From contig NZ_JBHTBR010000005.1 of assembly GCF_042665075.1 (NCBI RefSeq), positions 1,054,001 through 1,118,000 on the forward strand: a stretch of 64,000 nt of DNA, written 5' to 3'. Below, piece by piece: positions 1 to 8,691 of the stretch. This DNA comes from Hirschia litorea (lineage in GTDB: Bacteria; Pseudomonadota; Alphaproteobacteria; Caulobacterales; Hyphomonadaceae). The position numbers were made by a program, and so were the translations under genes. Position 1 is the stretch's first letter. The number at the start of each line of letters is the position of its first letter. The notes beneath the pieces were generated by a model. It worked only from the letters and a program-made list of their open reading frames with translations. It was not told the DNA's origin and ran no database searches.

Positions 1-912
1 ACGACAGACCCGAAAATTGGTGTGGTTTACCGTCCTGCAGATTGGGCAACTCTTAGAGGGTCATACAGTACTTCTTTCCGTGCGCCATCTACTTTCCAAT
101 TGTTTGGAACTCAGACGACATTTACGCAGGTGAGTTATAATGGTGCGACGAACTTTATTTCGACGCGCGCCAACGGTAATTCGAATCTCAAGCCAGAAAC
201 ATCGCAAGCATTTAATGTCGGTGGTACATTTGACTTTGGCGGTCTAGAGTTTGAATTGGACTATACAAATTTCAGCTTTGAGGATGTGCTAACTGCTGAA
301 AATGCACAGGCCATTATCAATGAAGCCGTTGCGAACGGGACGGATACAACAAGCCCAAAAATTATCCTGACTCCAGGTGGTACAATCGGACAAGTTGTTG
401 CTGATTTTGTAAATGCCAACGCCATCAATACAAGCGTTGTGGATTTCTCACTTAAATACGCAATTGATACAGGTGCAGGTAGCATTACGCCCTTCATCGA
501 AGGAACTTATGTTCTGGAATATGAATTAACAGGCGTTAATGGGAATGTGATTGATGGCGCTGGAAGCCGTAACTTCAGGAATTTTGGTGACCCATCTCCT
601 GAATTGCGCGCCAACGCTGGTGTGCGTTTCAACAGTGGCGGACACAATGTGAATACCTACATCCGCTATATTGACGGACTCGTTGATGATGAAGGTGGTG
701 GTATTCAACGTGATGAGCAAGTCACTTTTGATGCTCAATATAGCTATACTCTGGATGGCTTGTTGGGTGACGGAGCGACAACATTCGCTATCGGTGTTCT
801 CAATGCATTTGATGAAGATCCTCCTTTTGCACAAACAAACGGTAACTTTGAAGCGCGGGCATATGACCCACGTGGACGCCGCGCTTACATAAGCCTCAAG
901 ACGGCTTTTTAA
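1..912 (+). CDS. TonB-dependent receptor, C-terminal part (cut by window start)
   Basis: An open frame runs from the window edge to TAA at 910-912, giving the last 303 residues of an outer-membrane TonB-dependent receptor. The sequence shows alternating beta-strand patterns rich in Tyr, Phe and Asn, and ends with ...RRAYISLKTAF. A terminal aromatic residue is typical of outer-membrane barrels recognised by the BAM machinery. The plug and TonB box lie upstream, outside the window. Two acyl-CoA synthetases and an acetate-type transporter follow on the same strand, so the ligand may be an organic or fatty acid, but that is inference from neighbours only. Confidence 0.9.
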   Translation, partial: TTDPKIGVVYRPADWATLRGSYSTSFRAPSTFQLFGTQTTFTQVSYNGATNFISTRANGNSNLKPETSQAFNVGGTFDFGGLEFELDYTNFSFEDVLTAENAQAIINEAVANGTDTTSPKIILTPGGTIGQVVADFVNANAINTSVVDFSLKYAIDTGAGSITPFIEGTYVLEYELTGVNGNVIDGAGSRNFRNFGDPSPELRANAGVRFNSGGHNVNTYIRYIDGLVDDEGGGIQRDEQVTFDAQYSYTLDGLLGDGATTFAIGVLNAFDEDPPFAQTNGNFEARAYDPRGRRAYISLKTAF

Positions 913-975
913 GGAGTAACTTAGCTCCAAGATCTGGACCTTCCAACCGGACGCGTGAGCTAAGTTAAGACCGAT

Positions 976-1011
976 GTGGATCATAAGCCTTGCAGGCGGC
1001 TTATGATCCAC
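976..1011 (+). terminator. Strong hairpin after the TonB receptor gene
   Basis: Two perfect 14-base inverted arms (GTGGATCATAAGCC and its complement) flank an 8-base loop. No T-run follows directly, only gctttag, so it may be a weak terminator or an mRNA-stabilising stem between the receptor and the synthetase gene. Confidence 0.5.
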
Positions 1012-1062
1012 ACGGCGCTTTAGAGGAAGCACCCAATCCAAGAAAAGGGATTAAAAAAAACA

Positions 1063-2766
1063 ATGAGTGCGCGTAACGTATTGCCTCCAAAATTAAGTTA
1101 TACATCGGGCATATCCAGTCAGCCATTGCTCTATAAAACGGTGGGGGCCGCTTTAAGTGACGCTGCACAGATGGCGCCAAATAAAGAGGCGATTGTCTCG
1201 GTGCATCAAGATATTAGGATGACATACGCTGATCTGGACGCGCTAGTGTCCAAGGTCGCATCTGGGCTTATTGCTCTGGGAATTAAACCTGGGGAACGGG
1301 TTGGGATTTGGTCTCCAAATTGTGTTGAATGGGCTGTAACGCAATATGCGACAGCACGTGCGGGTATTATACTTGTGAACATAAATCCAGCGTATCGGCC
1401 ATCCGAGCTGGAATATGTCTTAAATAAAGTCGGCTGTGCAGGGCTTATCCTTGCGGACAGGTTCAAAACTTCAAACTATATTGAAATGCTGCGAGAAATT
1501 GCACCTCATGTGTTTGATGCAAAGGCTGAGCATACAAAAGCGCCTCATCTTAGACATGCTATTTTGTTGGATGATACTGCGCGCAATCATGGCTTGATGA
1601 GTTTTGCAGAATTATCCAATTTGGGAACTGAAGACACGGATCGAGTATTGGGTGATTTGCAGTTACAATTGCAGCCGGAAGATCCAATAAATATTCAATT
1701 TACAAGCGGAACAACCGGGCTTCCTAAGGGAGCGACACTTACACACCATAACATTGTTAATAATGGATATTTTGTCGGTGAAGGCATAGGTCTCACAGCT
1801 GCAGACCGTATATGTGTGCCAGTTCCATTATATCACTGTTTTGGGATGGTTATGGGCAATATTGCTGCCGTGACGCATGCCTCAGTGGTTGTGTATCCAG
1901 AAGCTGGGTTTGAACCTGTTGCAACGCTAAAGGCTATAGAGAATGAGAAATGTACGGCCGTTTATGGTGTGCCGACAATGTTCATCGCGATGCTGGCAAG
2001 TGATGCGTTTGCAGAATGTGACTTTTCATCATTGAGGACGGGTATCATGGCGGGGTCGCCATGTCCGATCGATGTAATGCGGCGTGTATTGTCAGAAATG
2101 GAAATGCCGCAGGTTACAATTTGCTATGGGATGACGGAAACCAGTCCTGTCAGTTTTCAATCTAAAATGGATGACCCAATAGAAAAACGCGTCTCCACGG
2201 TAGGCGTCATTCATCCACATTTAGAAGCCAAAATTGTTGATGAAAATGGACGGGTTTTGCCATGTGGTGAGATTGGAGAATTATACACGCGTGGCTATTC
2301 GGTGATGCATGGATATTGGGAAGATGAACAGGCCACTCAAAAAGCAATAGATGCGCAAGGTTGGATGCGTACGGGGGATTTGGCCGTCATTGATATAGAT
2401 GGGTACGCCAATATCACAGGGCGTTCAAAAGATGTCGTCATTCGTGGGGGTGAAAATATCTATCCGCGCGAAATTGAAGAATATCTGTTGGGGCATCCTC
2501 ACATTCAAGATGTTCAGGTTTTTGGGGTGCCAGATGATAAATTTGGTGAAGTGACCTGCGCGTGGATTGTTCTGAGCAAAGGTGCGTCTCTGTCTGAGGA
2601 CGAGATTGTGTTGTGGCTAAAGTCCAAAATTTCTCACTACAAAATTCCAGCTTATGTGCGGTTAGTCAGTGAATACCCGATGACCGTCACGGGTAAGGCT
2701 CAGAAGTTTTTGATGCGTGACGCCATGATCAAAGAATTGAATTTGAAAGACCGGGCAACAGCCTGA
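1063..2766 (+). CDS. AMP-binding acyl-CoA synthetase
   Basis: This 567-residue member of the ANL superfamily activates a carboxylic acid to its acyl-AMP and then its CoA thioester in the cytoplasm. The phosphate-binding loop TSGTTGLPKG is at 214-223, the adenine motif YGMTETSP near 355, the hinge region GRSKDVVIRGGENIYP near 453-468, and the C-terminal lysine loop TGKAQK near 545. Length and motifs fit medium/long-chain fatty-acyl-CoA synthetases of the FadD/AcsA-like group. The start ATG is preceded by a purine-rich stretch (aagaaaaggga). It lies 26 bases before a second synthetase gene, so the two are probably cotranscribed. Substrate chain length cannot be read from sequence. Confidence 0.9.
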   Translation: MSARNVLPPKLSYTSGISSQPLLYKTVGAALSDAAQMAPNKEAIVSVHQDIRMTYADLDALVSKVASGLIALGIKPGERVGIWSPNCVEWAVTQYATARAGIILVNINPAYRPSELEYVLNKVGCAGLILADRFKTSNYIEMLREIAPHVFDAKAEHTKAPHLRHAILLDDTARNHGLMSFAELSNLGTEDTDRVLGDLQLQLQPEDPINIQFTSGTTGLPKGATLTHHNIVNNGYFVGEGIGLTAADRICVPVPLYHCFGMVMGNIAAVTHASVVVYPEAGFEPVATLKAIENEKCTAVYGVPTMFIAMLASDAFAECDFSSLRTGIMAGSPCPIDVMRRVLSEMEMPQVTICYGMTETSPVSFQSKMDDPIEKRVSTVGVIHPHLEAKIVDENGRVLPCGEIGELYTRGYSVMHGYWEDEQATQKAIDAQGWMRTGDLAVIDIDGYANITGRSKDVVIRGGENIYPREIEEYLLGHPHIQDVQVFGVPDDKFGEVTCAWIVLSKGASLSEDEIVLWLKSKISHYKIPAYVRLVSEYPMTVTGKAQKFLMRDAMIKELNLKDRATA

Positions 2767-2792
2767 GCTCATACGCTCGAACTGGAGATAAC

Positions 2793-4424
2793 ATGATAAA
2801 TATAGCCCAAAAATACCTTGAAGACCGTGAGACTTTTCAATGGGATAGGCCTGAAAAATACAATTTTGTAGGTGATACCATTAGCGCGTGGGCGCAAAGC
2901 CAACCAGACGCTATTGCGCTGCATTGGACCAATAGCGAAGGGAATGAGTTTAAGCGGAGCTTTTCGCAATTAAGAGAAGATGCCGCTAGAGCGGCTGGTG
3001 TTTTGAAAGCCGCTGGGATCGGACGAGGCGATACAGTTCTTGCAATCATGTCACGTGAAGCGCGGTGGTGGGAAATCGTGCTTGGGTGTATCCAGATCGG
3101 TGCCATTGTTTCACCGGGGACGGTGCAGTTAAAACCAAAGGACATAGCGTATCGCTTGGAGGCTGCAAAAGCGAAAGCGATCATCACAAATGATGCCTTG
3201 CTTGATATCGTGGATGATGGAATTGCGAAGGTAAATTGGCCCGGCGTTCGTATAAATGTCGACGCAGGTGAGCGCGCCAATTGGCTATCTTATGAGGCGC
3301 TGCGTAAGTCATCTGAGCCTGATTTTCAGGTGGCGGATACACCTGCAGATTCTGCAGCGCTATGTTACTTTACATCGGGTACAACGGGACAACCCAAACT
3401 AACGGTTCATAGGCATGATTATCCGTTGGGACACAAAGCTACGGGGAGCCATTGGCTTGCGGCAAAACCGGGGGACATGGTTTGGAATTTATCCGATACT
3501 GGATGGGCAAAAGCTGCGTGGAGTAGTTTGTTCGCCCCATGGATGGTGGGGGCTGGTGTATTTGCGCTGCATTGTGCTTCTTTCGATGCTGAACAAACAT
3601 TGGAATGGTTAGAAAAATACGAAATAACAACGCTGTGTGCGCCCCCTACAGTCTATAGAATTCTAGTGCGCCGCGATATTAGTGATGCAAAGCTGAAAAG
3701 CCTTTCGCGGTGTGTGAGTGCTGGTGAGCCTCTTAATCCTGAGGTGATTGATCTATGGAGAACGCAAACTGGGCTGCGCATATATGAGGGGTATGGGCAG
3801 ACGGAAACTGTATTGTTGTGTGGTAATTTTGACGGGATGGAATCCAAAGCTGGTTCAATGGGGCTTCCTGCGCCGGGAATATCATTGCAAGTCATTGATC
3901 ATGAAGGGAATATTGTGGACCCTGAACAAGAAGGTGATATTGCCATTGACATTAGCCCTTCGAAAAAACCTCAGGGAATGTTCGCTTGTTATCTGGACGA
4001 TGAAGTGCGTACAGCCAGCGTTTATAAAGGCGATTGGTATCTGACAGGTGATCGGGCAATGCGTGATCAGGATGGGTATTTTTGGTTTGTGGGGCGTGCT
4101 GATGATGTGATCCTCTCGTCTGGCTACCGCATTGGCCCGTTCGAGGTGGAAAGTGTTTTGTTTGAGCACGAAGCTGTTGCGGAGTCGGCGGTTGTCGCCA
4201 GCCCAGATGAAACGCGAGGAGAGGTAGTTAAAGCCTTCATTATATTGGCAAAAGGTGTTGAGCCGACCGAAGCTCTGAAGGAAGAATTACAACGCTATGT
4301 GAAGAACTCAACCGCGCCATACAAGTATCCGCGCAAGATTGAATTTGTAGAAAGTCTTCCAAAAACAATCAGCGGTAAAATTAAACGTAAAGAACTGAAA
4401 ATGCAGGAATGGGAACAGTCATGA
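2793..4424 (+). CDS. Acyl-CoA synthetase, medium-chain (ACSM-like)
   Basis: This 543-residue second ANL-family ligase carries TSGTTGQPK at 194-202, GYGQTET near 331, TGDRAMRDQDGYFWFVGRAD in the hinge region and PKTISGKIKR at the C-terminus. The N-terminal FQWDRPEKYNF segment and overall layout resemble ACSM-type (butyryl/medium-chain) synthetases more than FadD. It sits between another synthetase and an acetate-family transporter, and its stop codon overlaps the next start (ATGA). The gene context suggests uptake and activation of short or medium-chain acids. The exact substrate is unknown. Confidence 0.88.
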   Translation: MINIAQKYLEDRETFQWDRPEKYNFVGDTISAWAQSQPDAIALHWTNSEGNEFKRSFSQLREDAARAAGVLKAAGIGRGDTVLAIMSREARWWEIVLGCIQIGAIVSPGTVQLKPKDIAYRLEAAKAKAIITNDALLDIVDDGIAKVNWPGVRINVDAGERANWLSYEALRKSSEPDFQVADTPADSAALCYFTSGTTGQPKLTVHRHDYPLGHKATGSHWLAAKPGDMVWNLSDTGWAKAAWSSLFAPWMVGAGVFALHCASFDAEQTLEWLEKYEITTLCAPPTVYRILVRRDISDAKLKSLSRCVSAGEPLNPEVIDLWRTQTGLRIYEGYGQTETVLLCGNFDGMESKAGSMGLPAPGISLQVIDHEGNIVDPEQEGDIAIDISPSKKPQGMFACYLDDEVRTASVYKGDWYLTGDRAMRDQDGYFWFVGRADDVILSSGYRIGPFEVESVLFEHEAVAESAVVASPDETRGEVVKAFIILAKGVEPTEALKEELQRYVKNSTAPYKYPRKIEFVESLPKTISGKIKRKELKMQEWEQS

Positions 4425-5020
4425 GTGATGATACACATAGCTTTATAACGCCTGCACCGGCTGGATTGGCCGCGCTGGCAGTGGCCTGCTTTGGCTTTGG
4501 TGCCGTCTTTCTTGGGCAGGTTCAGCTGGGTGGTCTGCCTCTGCTTGCCGCGTGGTTGGTGGGTGGTGGCATAGTGCAGTTCACGGTCGCAGTCATCGAG
4601 CTGAAAGATAAGAATATGACAGGGGGGAATGTGTTTTTATTCTTCTCAGCTTTTTTCATGTTTGGTGCGGCGATTAGCACTTTCCTCAAATTTTTGATGC
4701 TGACTGGGCAATTTGGTGATGTTCAACCACATGCAATCATTGAGGGTTATTGCTGGATGGCAGGAGCCGCATTTTTGACTTTTGTAACGCCGTCCTATTT
4801 GAAAGCGCCTATCCCTATGTTCCTCATAGTATTGTTGGTGGATGTCGTGCTGTGGATCATCGTTTTGCTTGATCTAGGTTTGGCAGGTGCTCAGTTTAAG
4901 CCGGTCGTTGGGTATCTGTTGTTCGCGGCTGGGTGGATAGCGCTCTACATGGCGGGGGCTGTTGTGAATAACCATATTATGGGACGAAAAATTTTCCCAA
5001 CATTTGGCTCCATTTTGTAG
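4421..5020 (+). CDS. Acetate uptake transporter family (GPR1/FUN34/SatP)
   Basis: This 199-residue, six-helix inner-membrane protein belongs to the AceTr family, which moves acetate or succinate with protons. The N-terminal TPAPAGLAALA matches the family signature region (NPAPLGL in SatP), followed by GFGAVFLGQ and helix-forming stretches to the end. An ATG at 4409 is also in frame, but I prefer 4421. It overlaps the upstream stop as ATGA and has an AGGAATGGG ribosome binding site at a suitable distance. Translational coupling to the preceding acyl-CoA synthetase supports a joint role in uptake and CoA activation of short acids. Confidence 0.85.
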   Translation: MSDDTHSFITPAPAGLAALAVACFGFGAVFLGQVQLGGLPLLAAWLVGGGIVQFTVAVIELKDKNMTGGNVFLFFSAFFMFGAAISTFLKFLMLTGQFGDVQPHAIIEGYCWMAGAAFLTFVTPSYLKAPIPMFLIVLLVDVVLWIIVLLDLGLAGAQFKPVVGYLLFAAGWIALYMAGAVVNNHIMGRKIFPTFGSIL

Positions 5021-5055
5021 GCTATTTTTTCTAAAATAAATTCAAAACACGACTT

Positions 5056-5086
5056 AATCTATCAATATATAATATATTGATAGATT
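5056..5086. promoter_or_regulatory. 31-base AT-rich perfect palindrome
   Basis: Two 15-base arms (AATCTATCAATATAT and its complement) surround a single A, followed by TTT. It lies between the transporter and SDR genes. It could be an operator for the SDR gene or an AT-rich terminator for the transporter. The ATCAATATAT core also occurs at 13602-13611 in front of the MarR gene. Confidence 0.5.
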
Positions 5087-5154
5087 TTTGTTGTGCTAAA
5101 ATTGCGTTTATAGTGATGACAAACTGTAAGAAATAAAAGTGGAGGGAGGACAAT

Positions 5155-5916
5155 ATGAATATTAAAGAGGTTGTTGCTGTAGTAACCGGTGCTGCATCTG
5201 GTCTCGGTGAAGCGTGCGTACGTGAGATTGTAGCGCGTGGCGGCCGTGTCACTATCCTAGATATGAATGAAGGTCGTGGTGAAGCTATTGCTGAAGAGTT
5301 GGGAGCATCCGTTCTATTTGTGAAAACGGATGTGACGAAGGAAGAAGATGTCACCAAAGCTTTGGACCTGACGGTTCAAAAATTTGGCAATATTTCTGTC
5401 GCAATCAATTGCGCTGGTATTGCGACGGCGATGAAGACTGTTGGGAAAGAGGGACCGCATTCGCTTGAGGCATTTCAACGCGTTGTTGATATTAACTTGC
5501 AAGGCAGTTTCAATGTTGCGCGTTTGAGTGCGGCTCACATGCAGACAAATACAGCCAATGAAAATGGTGAGCGTGGTTTGATCATCAATACAGCTTCCAT
5601 TGCGGCCTTTGATGGACAAAAGGGGCAGGTTGCTTATGCCGCATCCAAAGGCGGAGTTGTAGGGATGACTTTGCCGATGGCGAGAGATTTGGCTAATCAG
5701 GGAATTCGGGTCAACGCGATTGCGCCCGGATTATTCATGACACCGATGATGGCATCGTTGCCTGAGGCTGCTCAGATTGCTCTAGCTGAACAGCCATTGT
5801 TTCCTAAACGTCTGGGAAATCCAGCAGAGTTTGGAAAGCTTGCTGCATTCATGATCGAATGTGCGTACGTAAACGGTGAAACAATCCGCCTAGATGGTGG
5901 AATACGTTTGCCGTAA
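5155..5916 (+). CDS. SDR-family dehydrogenase (3-hydroxyacyl-CoA dehydrogenase type II-like)
   Basis: This 253-residue classical short-chain dehydrogenase/reductase has the cofactor motif TGAASGLGEA at 11-20, NCAGIA near 85, and the catalytic Ser148, Tyr161 and Lys165 (YAASK). Asp37 at the end of beta-2 (ILDMNEG) points to NAD rather than NADP. The closest family in my memory is HSD17B10/FadB2-like 3-hydroxy-(2-methyl)acyl-CoA dehydrogenase. That would fit beta-oxidation of acids activated by the two upstream synthetases. GGAGGGAGG precedes the ATG. It converges on the symporter gene 14 bases away with no obvious terminator between. Confidence 0.85.
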   Translation: MNIKEVVAVVTGAASGLGEACVREIVARGGRVTILDMNEGRGEAIAEELGASVLFVKTDVTKEEDVTKALDLTVQKFGNISVAINCAGIATAMKTVGKEGPHSLEAFQRVVDINLQGSFNVARLSAAHMQTNTANENGERGLIINTASIAAFDGQKGQVAYAASKGGVVGMTLPMARDLANQGIRVNAIAPGLFMTPMMASLPEAAQIALAEQPLFPKRLGNPAEFGKLAAFMIECAYVNGETIRLDGGIRLP

Positions 5917-5930
5917 TACATCTCTAAGGT

Positions 5931-7367
5931 TTAACTGGGCACAGATGTTTGGTGCTCAGTTACTTTGGGTTCAACCTTGGTTGAAAGTGCCCAACCAATG
6001 ATAAGTGGAATGACAATCCCAGGAAGGCCTTCATAGACATTATTGTGCCAACCAAGACCAAACCTCCAGTAAAGCGCAATGCTAACACCTAAAACGAGCA
6101 AGCCGATTGCGATAGGCTCGCTTACCTTACGTTTTAGTGAGTAAAGGGTGAGTAGTGGGGCGAAGGCTGCTGCAAGGGTTGACCACGCCAGTATCACTAG
6201 ACTGAACACGCTGCGGCTTTCAGAAAGTGCAAGGCCCAATGCGATAAGTGTTGTGGCAGCGGTGGCTGCTTTGAGGAGCCAAGGTTTTTCTAGGCGTTGA
6301 GGTGTGAGGTCATGAGTTAGGGCTGCCGAGCATGACAGTACGAGAGAATCCGCAGTTGACATTGTGGCGGCGAAAATTCCTGCCAGAATGAGCCCGACAA
6401 GCGCTGGGTGTAACAGTTCTACTGCGAGCGTTGGGAGGGCAAGTTCTGGATCAAGCGATGCAAGATCTGGCAGATAGATGCGAGACAGCATTCCAACGCC
6501 TGTGGCGAGAAGATAGAAGCCTGTGAAGTAAGCGTAATACCATGCGCGGGCACGTACCATATTATCTTTGTCATCATCTAGCGCCATGAAGCGCACCATG
6601 ACATGAGGTTGTCCGATTACAGAAAATCCTGCGAACATCCAACCTATGACAAATAGGGCGACACCAGCTGCACCAGCTAGCAATAAATCATCTGGAAAAA
6701 GATTGAGGAAGCCCGGCACTTCACTCCACTTTTCAATAGTGCCTGACATCCCGCCAAGACCATGAAGACCAACGAAGAAAAGGAGCGCCATTGCTGCGAA
6801 CATGGCAATGGATTGGGCACCATCTGTCCATATTGAAGCGCGCAGTCCGCCAGCGATTGAGTATACAATTACAATAAGCGCGACAGCGACTGCACCTGCA
6901 CGAGGGTCAAACCCAAGGACACCTTGAAGGGCTTTCCCACCCGCCGCGATTTGTGCGCCTGCATAGGCAATGAGGAAGACAATCATAATGACGGCAGCGA
7001 TTCGCTTCCATATCTGGAAGTCTTCGCCATGCCAGCGTGCCATGACGGAGGCAAAAGATGCTTCTTTGGTGGCGGTAGTGGCTTCTTTTAGTTTTTTATG
7101 GATGAAAAGAGAGCCTAAAAAATCCCCCAATATCCATCCAATCATAAGCCATATTGCTGCAAGGCCTGTTTGGTAGGTGTATCCGATAACACCAATAAAC
7201 ATATAGCCAGAATTATTGGTTGCCACGGCTGATAGCCCCGCTAGCCATGGTTTTACAGAGCCTGAGGCTAGATAATAATCTTCTCTATCTCCCGTCGCTT
7301 TACGAGCAGATGCTAAACCGATGGCGAGGAAAATTCCCAAAATCAAGAGAAAGCTGGTCATTATCAT
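5931..7367 (-). CDS. Sodium/solute symporter (SSS family, PutP-like)
   Basis: This 478-residue inner-membrane protein has about 13 predicted helices. Family features include SGSVKPWLAGLSAVATNNSG near the N-terminus and the TMSTADSLVLSCSAALTHD stretch typical of helix 8-9 in sodium/proline symporters. It is the last gene of the minus-strand ectoine operon and its start overlaps the stop of the upstream MFS gene by 4 bases. Position suggests sodium-driven uptake of a compatible solute (proline, betaine or ectoine). This is inference; the family also moves acetate and sugars. Confidence 0.85.
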   Translation of the reverse strand: MIMTSFLLILGIFLAIGLASARKATGDREDYYLASGSVKPWLAGLSAVATNNSGYMFIGVIGYTYQTGLAAIWLMIGWILGDFLGSLFIHKKLKEATTATKEASFASVMARWHGEDFQIWKRIAAVIMIVFLIAYAGAQIAAGGKALQGVLGFDPRAGAVAVALIVIVYSIAGGLRASIWTDGAQSIAMFAAMALLFFVGLHGLGGMSGTIEKWSEVPGFLNLFPDDLLLAGAAGVALFVIGWMFAGFSVIGQPHVMVRFMALDDDKDNMVRARAWYYAYFTGFYLLATGVGMLSRIYLPDLASLDPELALPTLAVELLHPALVGLILAGIFAATMSTADSLVLSCSAALTHDLTPQRLEKPWLLKAATAATTLIALGLALSESRSVFSLVILAWSTLAAAFAPLLTLYSLKRKVSEPIAIGLLVLGVSIALYWRFGLGWHNNVYEGLPGIVIPLIIGWALSTKVEPKVTEHQTSVPS

Positions 7368-8686
7368 TGTGGATGTGGCTCCGGATTAAGGGGGAATAAT
7401 TCAAGTTGCTCATCGTCACCACGCGGGTCGAGTTCGGCAATGGCGAGGGATGTTGCAGGCGCAACTCCAAAAGGTTCTTTATCTTCTTCTGCGACAGCAT
7501 CAGACCAAACTGCCCGGGTGAACATGGATAAACCAAGGGCAATGAGTGCGATTGCTGCAAAGATGAATAGTCCTGCTGCTCCAAGGGGAGAGGACATTGC
7601 AAATCCTGCTAATATTGGGCCTAGCACTGAGCCAAAGCCCCAGATCATAAGGATACCTGCCATCATGGAAGTGGCTTGGCCGGATTTGGATTTATCAGCA
7701 GCATGTGCAACAGCAACGGCATAATAGCTTAGAGAGCCAGCACCAAAGAGGAATGCCCAAATCAAAGTGGCATTTTGAGCCTGATTGTTTGCAGCGAAGA
7801 AAAGCCCAATAGCAGAACCGCCGCCAATAAAACCAAGAGCGGAAAGCACATAGCGACGATCTATGCGATCTGAAATCAAACCCGCTGGCCATAAAGCGAT
7901 CATTGCACCAGCGAGGAGGGCAGCATTGAATTGAGCGGTAAAACCCATATCAGATGTGCCCGACACAGAGGCTGTGAAAATGGGATATAGTTGAGCAATT
8001 GAATTATTGACTGCGCCCGCTGTGAAAGCGGCGATTGCGGAGGCTGGCGCTATTTTGTAAATCCGACGTGGTCCAAATGGCTCTGCTGTTGAAAGAGCAG
8101 GCTGCGCGCGGTTTGTGCGTGTAACAGGAATGATTGATGCTGCAAATAGAGCAGCGATGATCATGAAACCGGGTAGGCCAGAAGCGAGGCCAGAAATCAA
8201 AAACGGGCCGGCGATAGCGCCAAGCTTGGATACCATGTGATAGAAGGAAAGGATGGAGCCGCGCTGCGTTTCCGGAGCTGCATCAGATACCCAACTTTCA
8301 CCTGCTGTGAGAAGGCCTGCACAACATAACCCTAATATAAACTGTATTATTGCCCAGCCAACCCCGTTGATTCCAAGTCCGAATGCGAGGCCTGCAATGA
8401 CTGATATAGTCGCGAAAAGGACATAAGCGCGGATATGCCCGATGCGAGAGATTTCTTTAGGAGAGGTGCGTGTGCCTACAAGAAAGCCGCCAGCAAAACT
8501 GGCGGCTACCATACCGAGTATCGAATTTGAAAGCCCAGAATCGCGCAGGTTAAATGCCACAACGATGGCGAGTGATGCCATCGCCGCTTGCAGAATTGTT
8601 AGGCCAGTAACAACGGCCAGAACATTTCTATAGCCTGCAAGCGTCTCGTTTAAATGCGTAGTGGCAGCACGATAGTCGATAGGCAT
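7364..8686 (-). CDS. MFS transporter in ectoine operon
   Basis: This 440-residue major facilitator has 12 hydrophobic segments and a hydrophilic acidic C-terminal tail (DPRGDDEQLELF). It carries the MFS loop signature in the form SDRIDRRYVLSALGF between helices 8 and 9 and resembles the YcaD/UMF group. It starts 5 bases after the aspartokinase stop and overlaps the following symporter gene by 4 bases, so it is almost surely cotranscribed with ectABCD-ask. An osmolyte exporter or importer is plausible. I know of no characterised orthologue in this position. Confidence 0.85.
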   Translation of the reverse strand: MPIDYRAATTHLNETLAGYRNVLAVVTGLTILQAAMASLAIVVAFNLRDSGLSNSILGMVAASFAGGFLVGTRTSPKEISRIGHIRAYVLFATISVIAGLAFGLGINGVGWAIIQFILGLCCAGLLTAGESWVSDAAPETQRGSILSFYHMVSKLGAIAGPFLISGLASGLPGFMIIAALFAASIIPVTRTNRAQPALSTAEPFGPRRIYKIAPASAIAAFTAGAVNNSIAQLYPIFTASVSGTSDMGFTAQFNAALLAGAMIALWPAGLISDRIDRRYVLSALGFIGGGSAIGLFFAANNQAQNATLIWAFLFGAGSLSYYAVAVAHAADKSKSGQATSMMAGILMIWGFGSVLGPILAGFAMSSPLGAAGLFIFAAIALIALGLSMFTRAVWSDAVAEEDKEPFGVAPATSLAIAELDPRGDDEQLELFPLNPEPHPQ

Positions 8687-8691
8687 TCTTA

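Noticed and set aside
526..1041. Long minus-strand open frame opposite the TonB receptor tail
   Set aside because: Lies antisense to a clear receptor coding end, no family features; a shadow frame.
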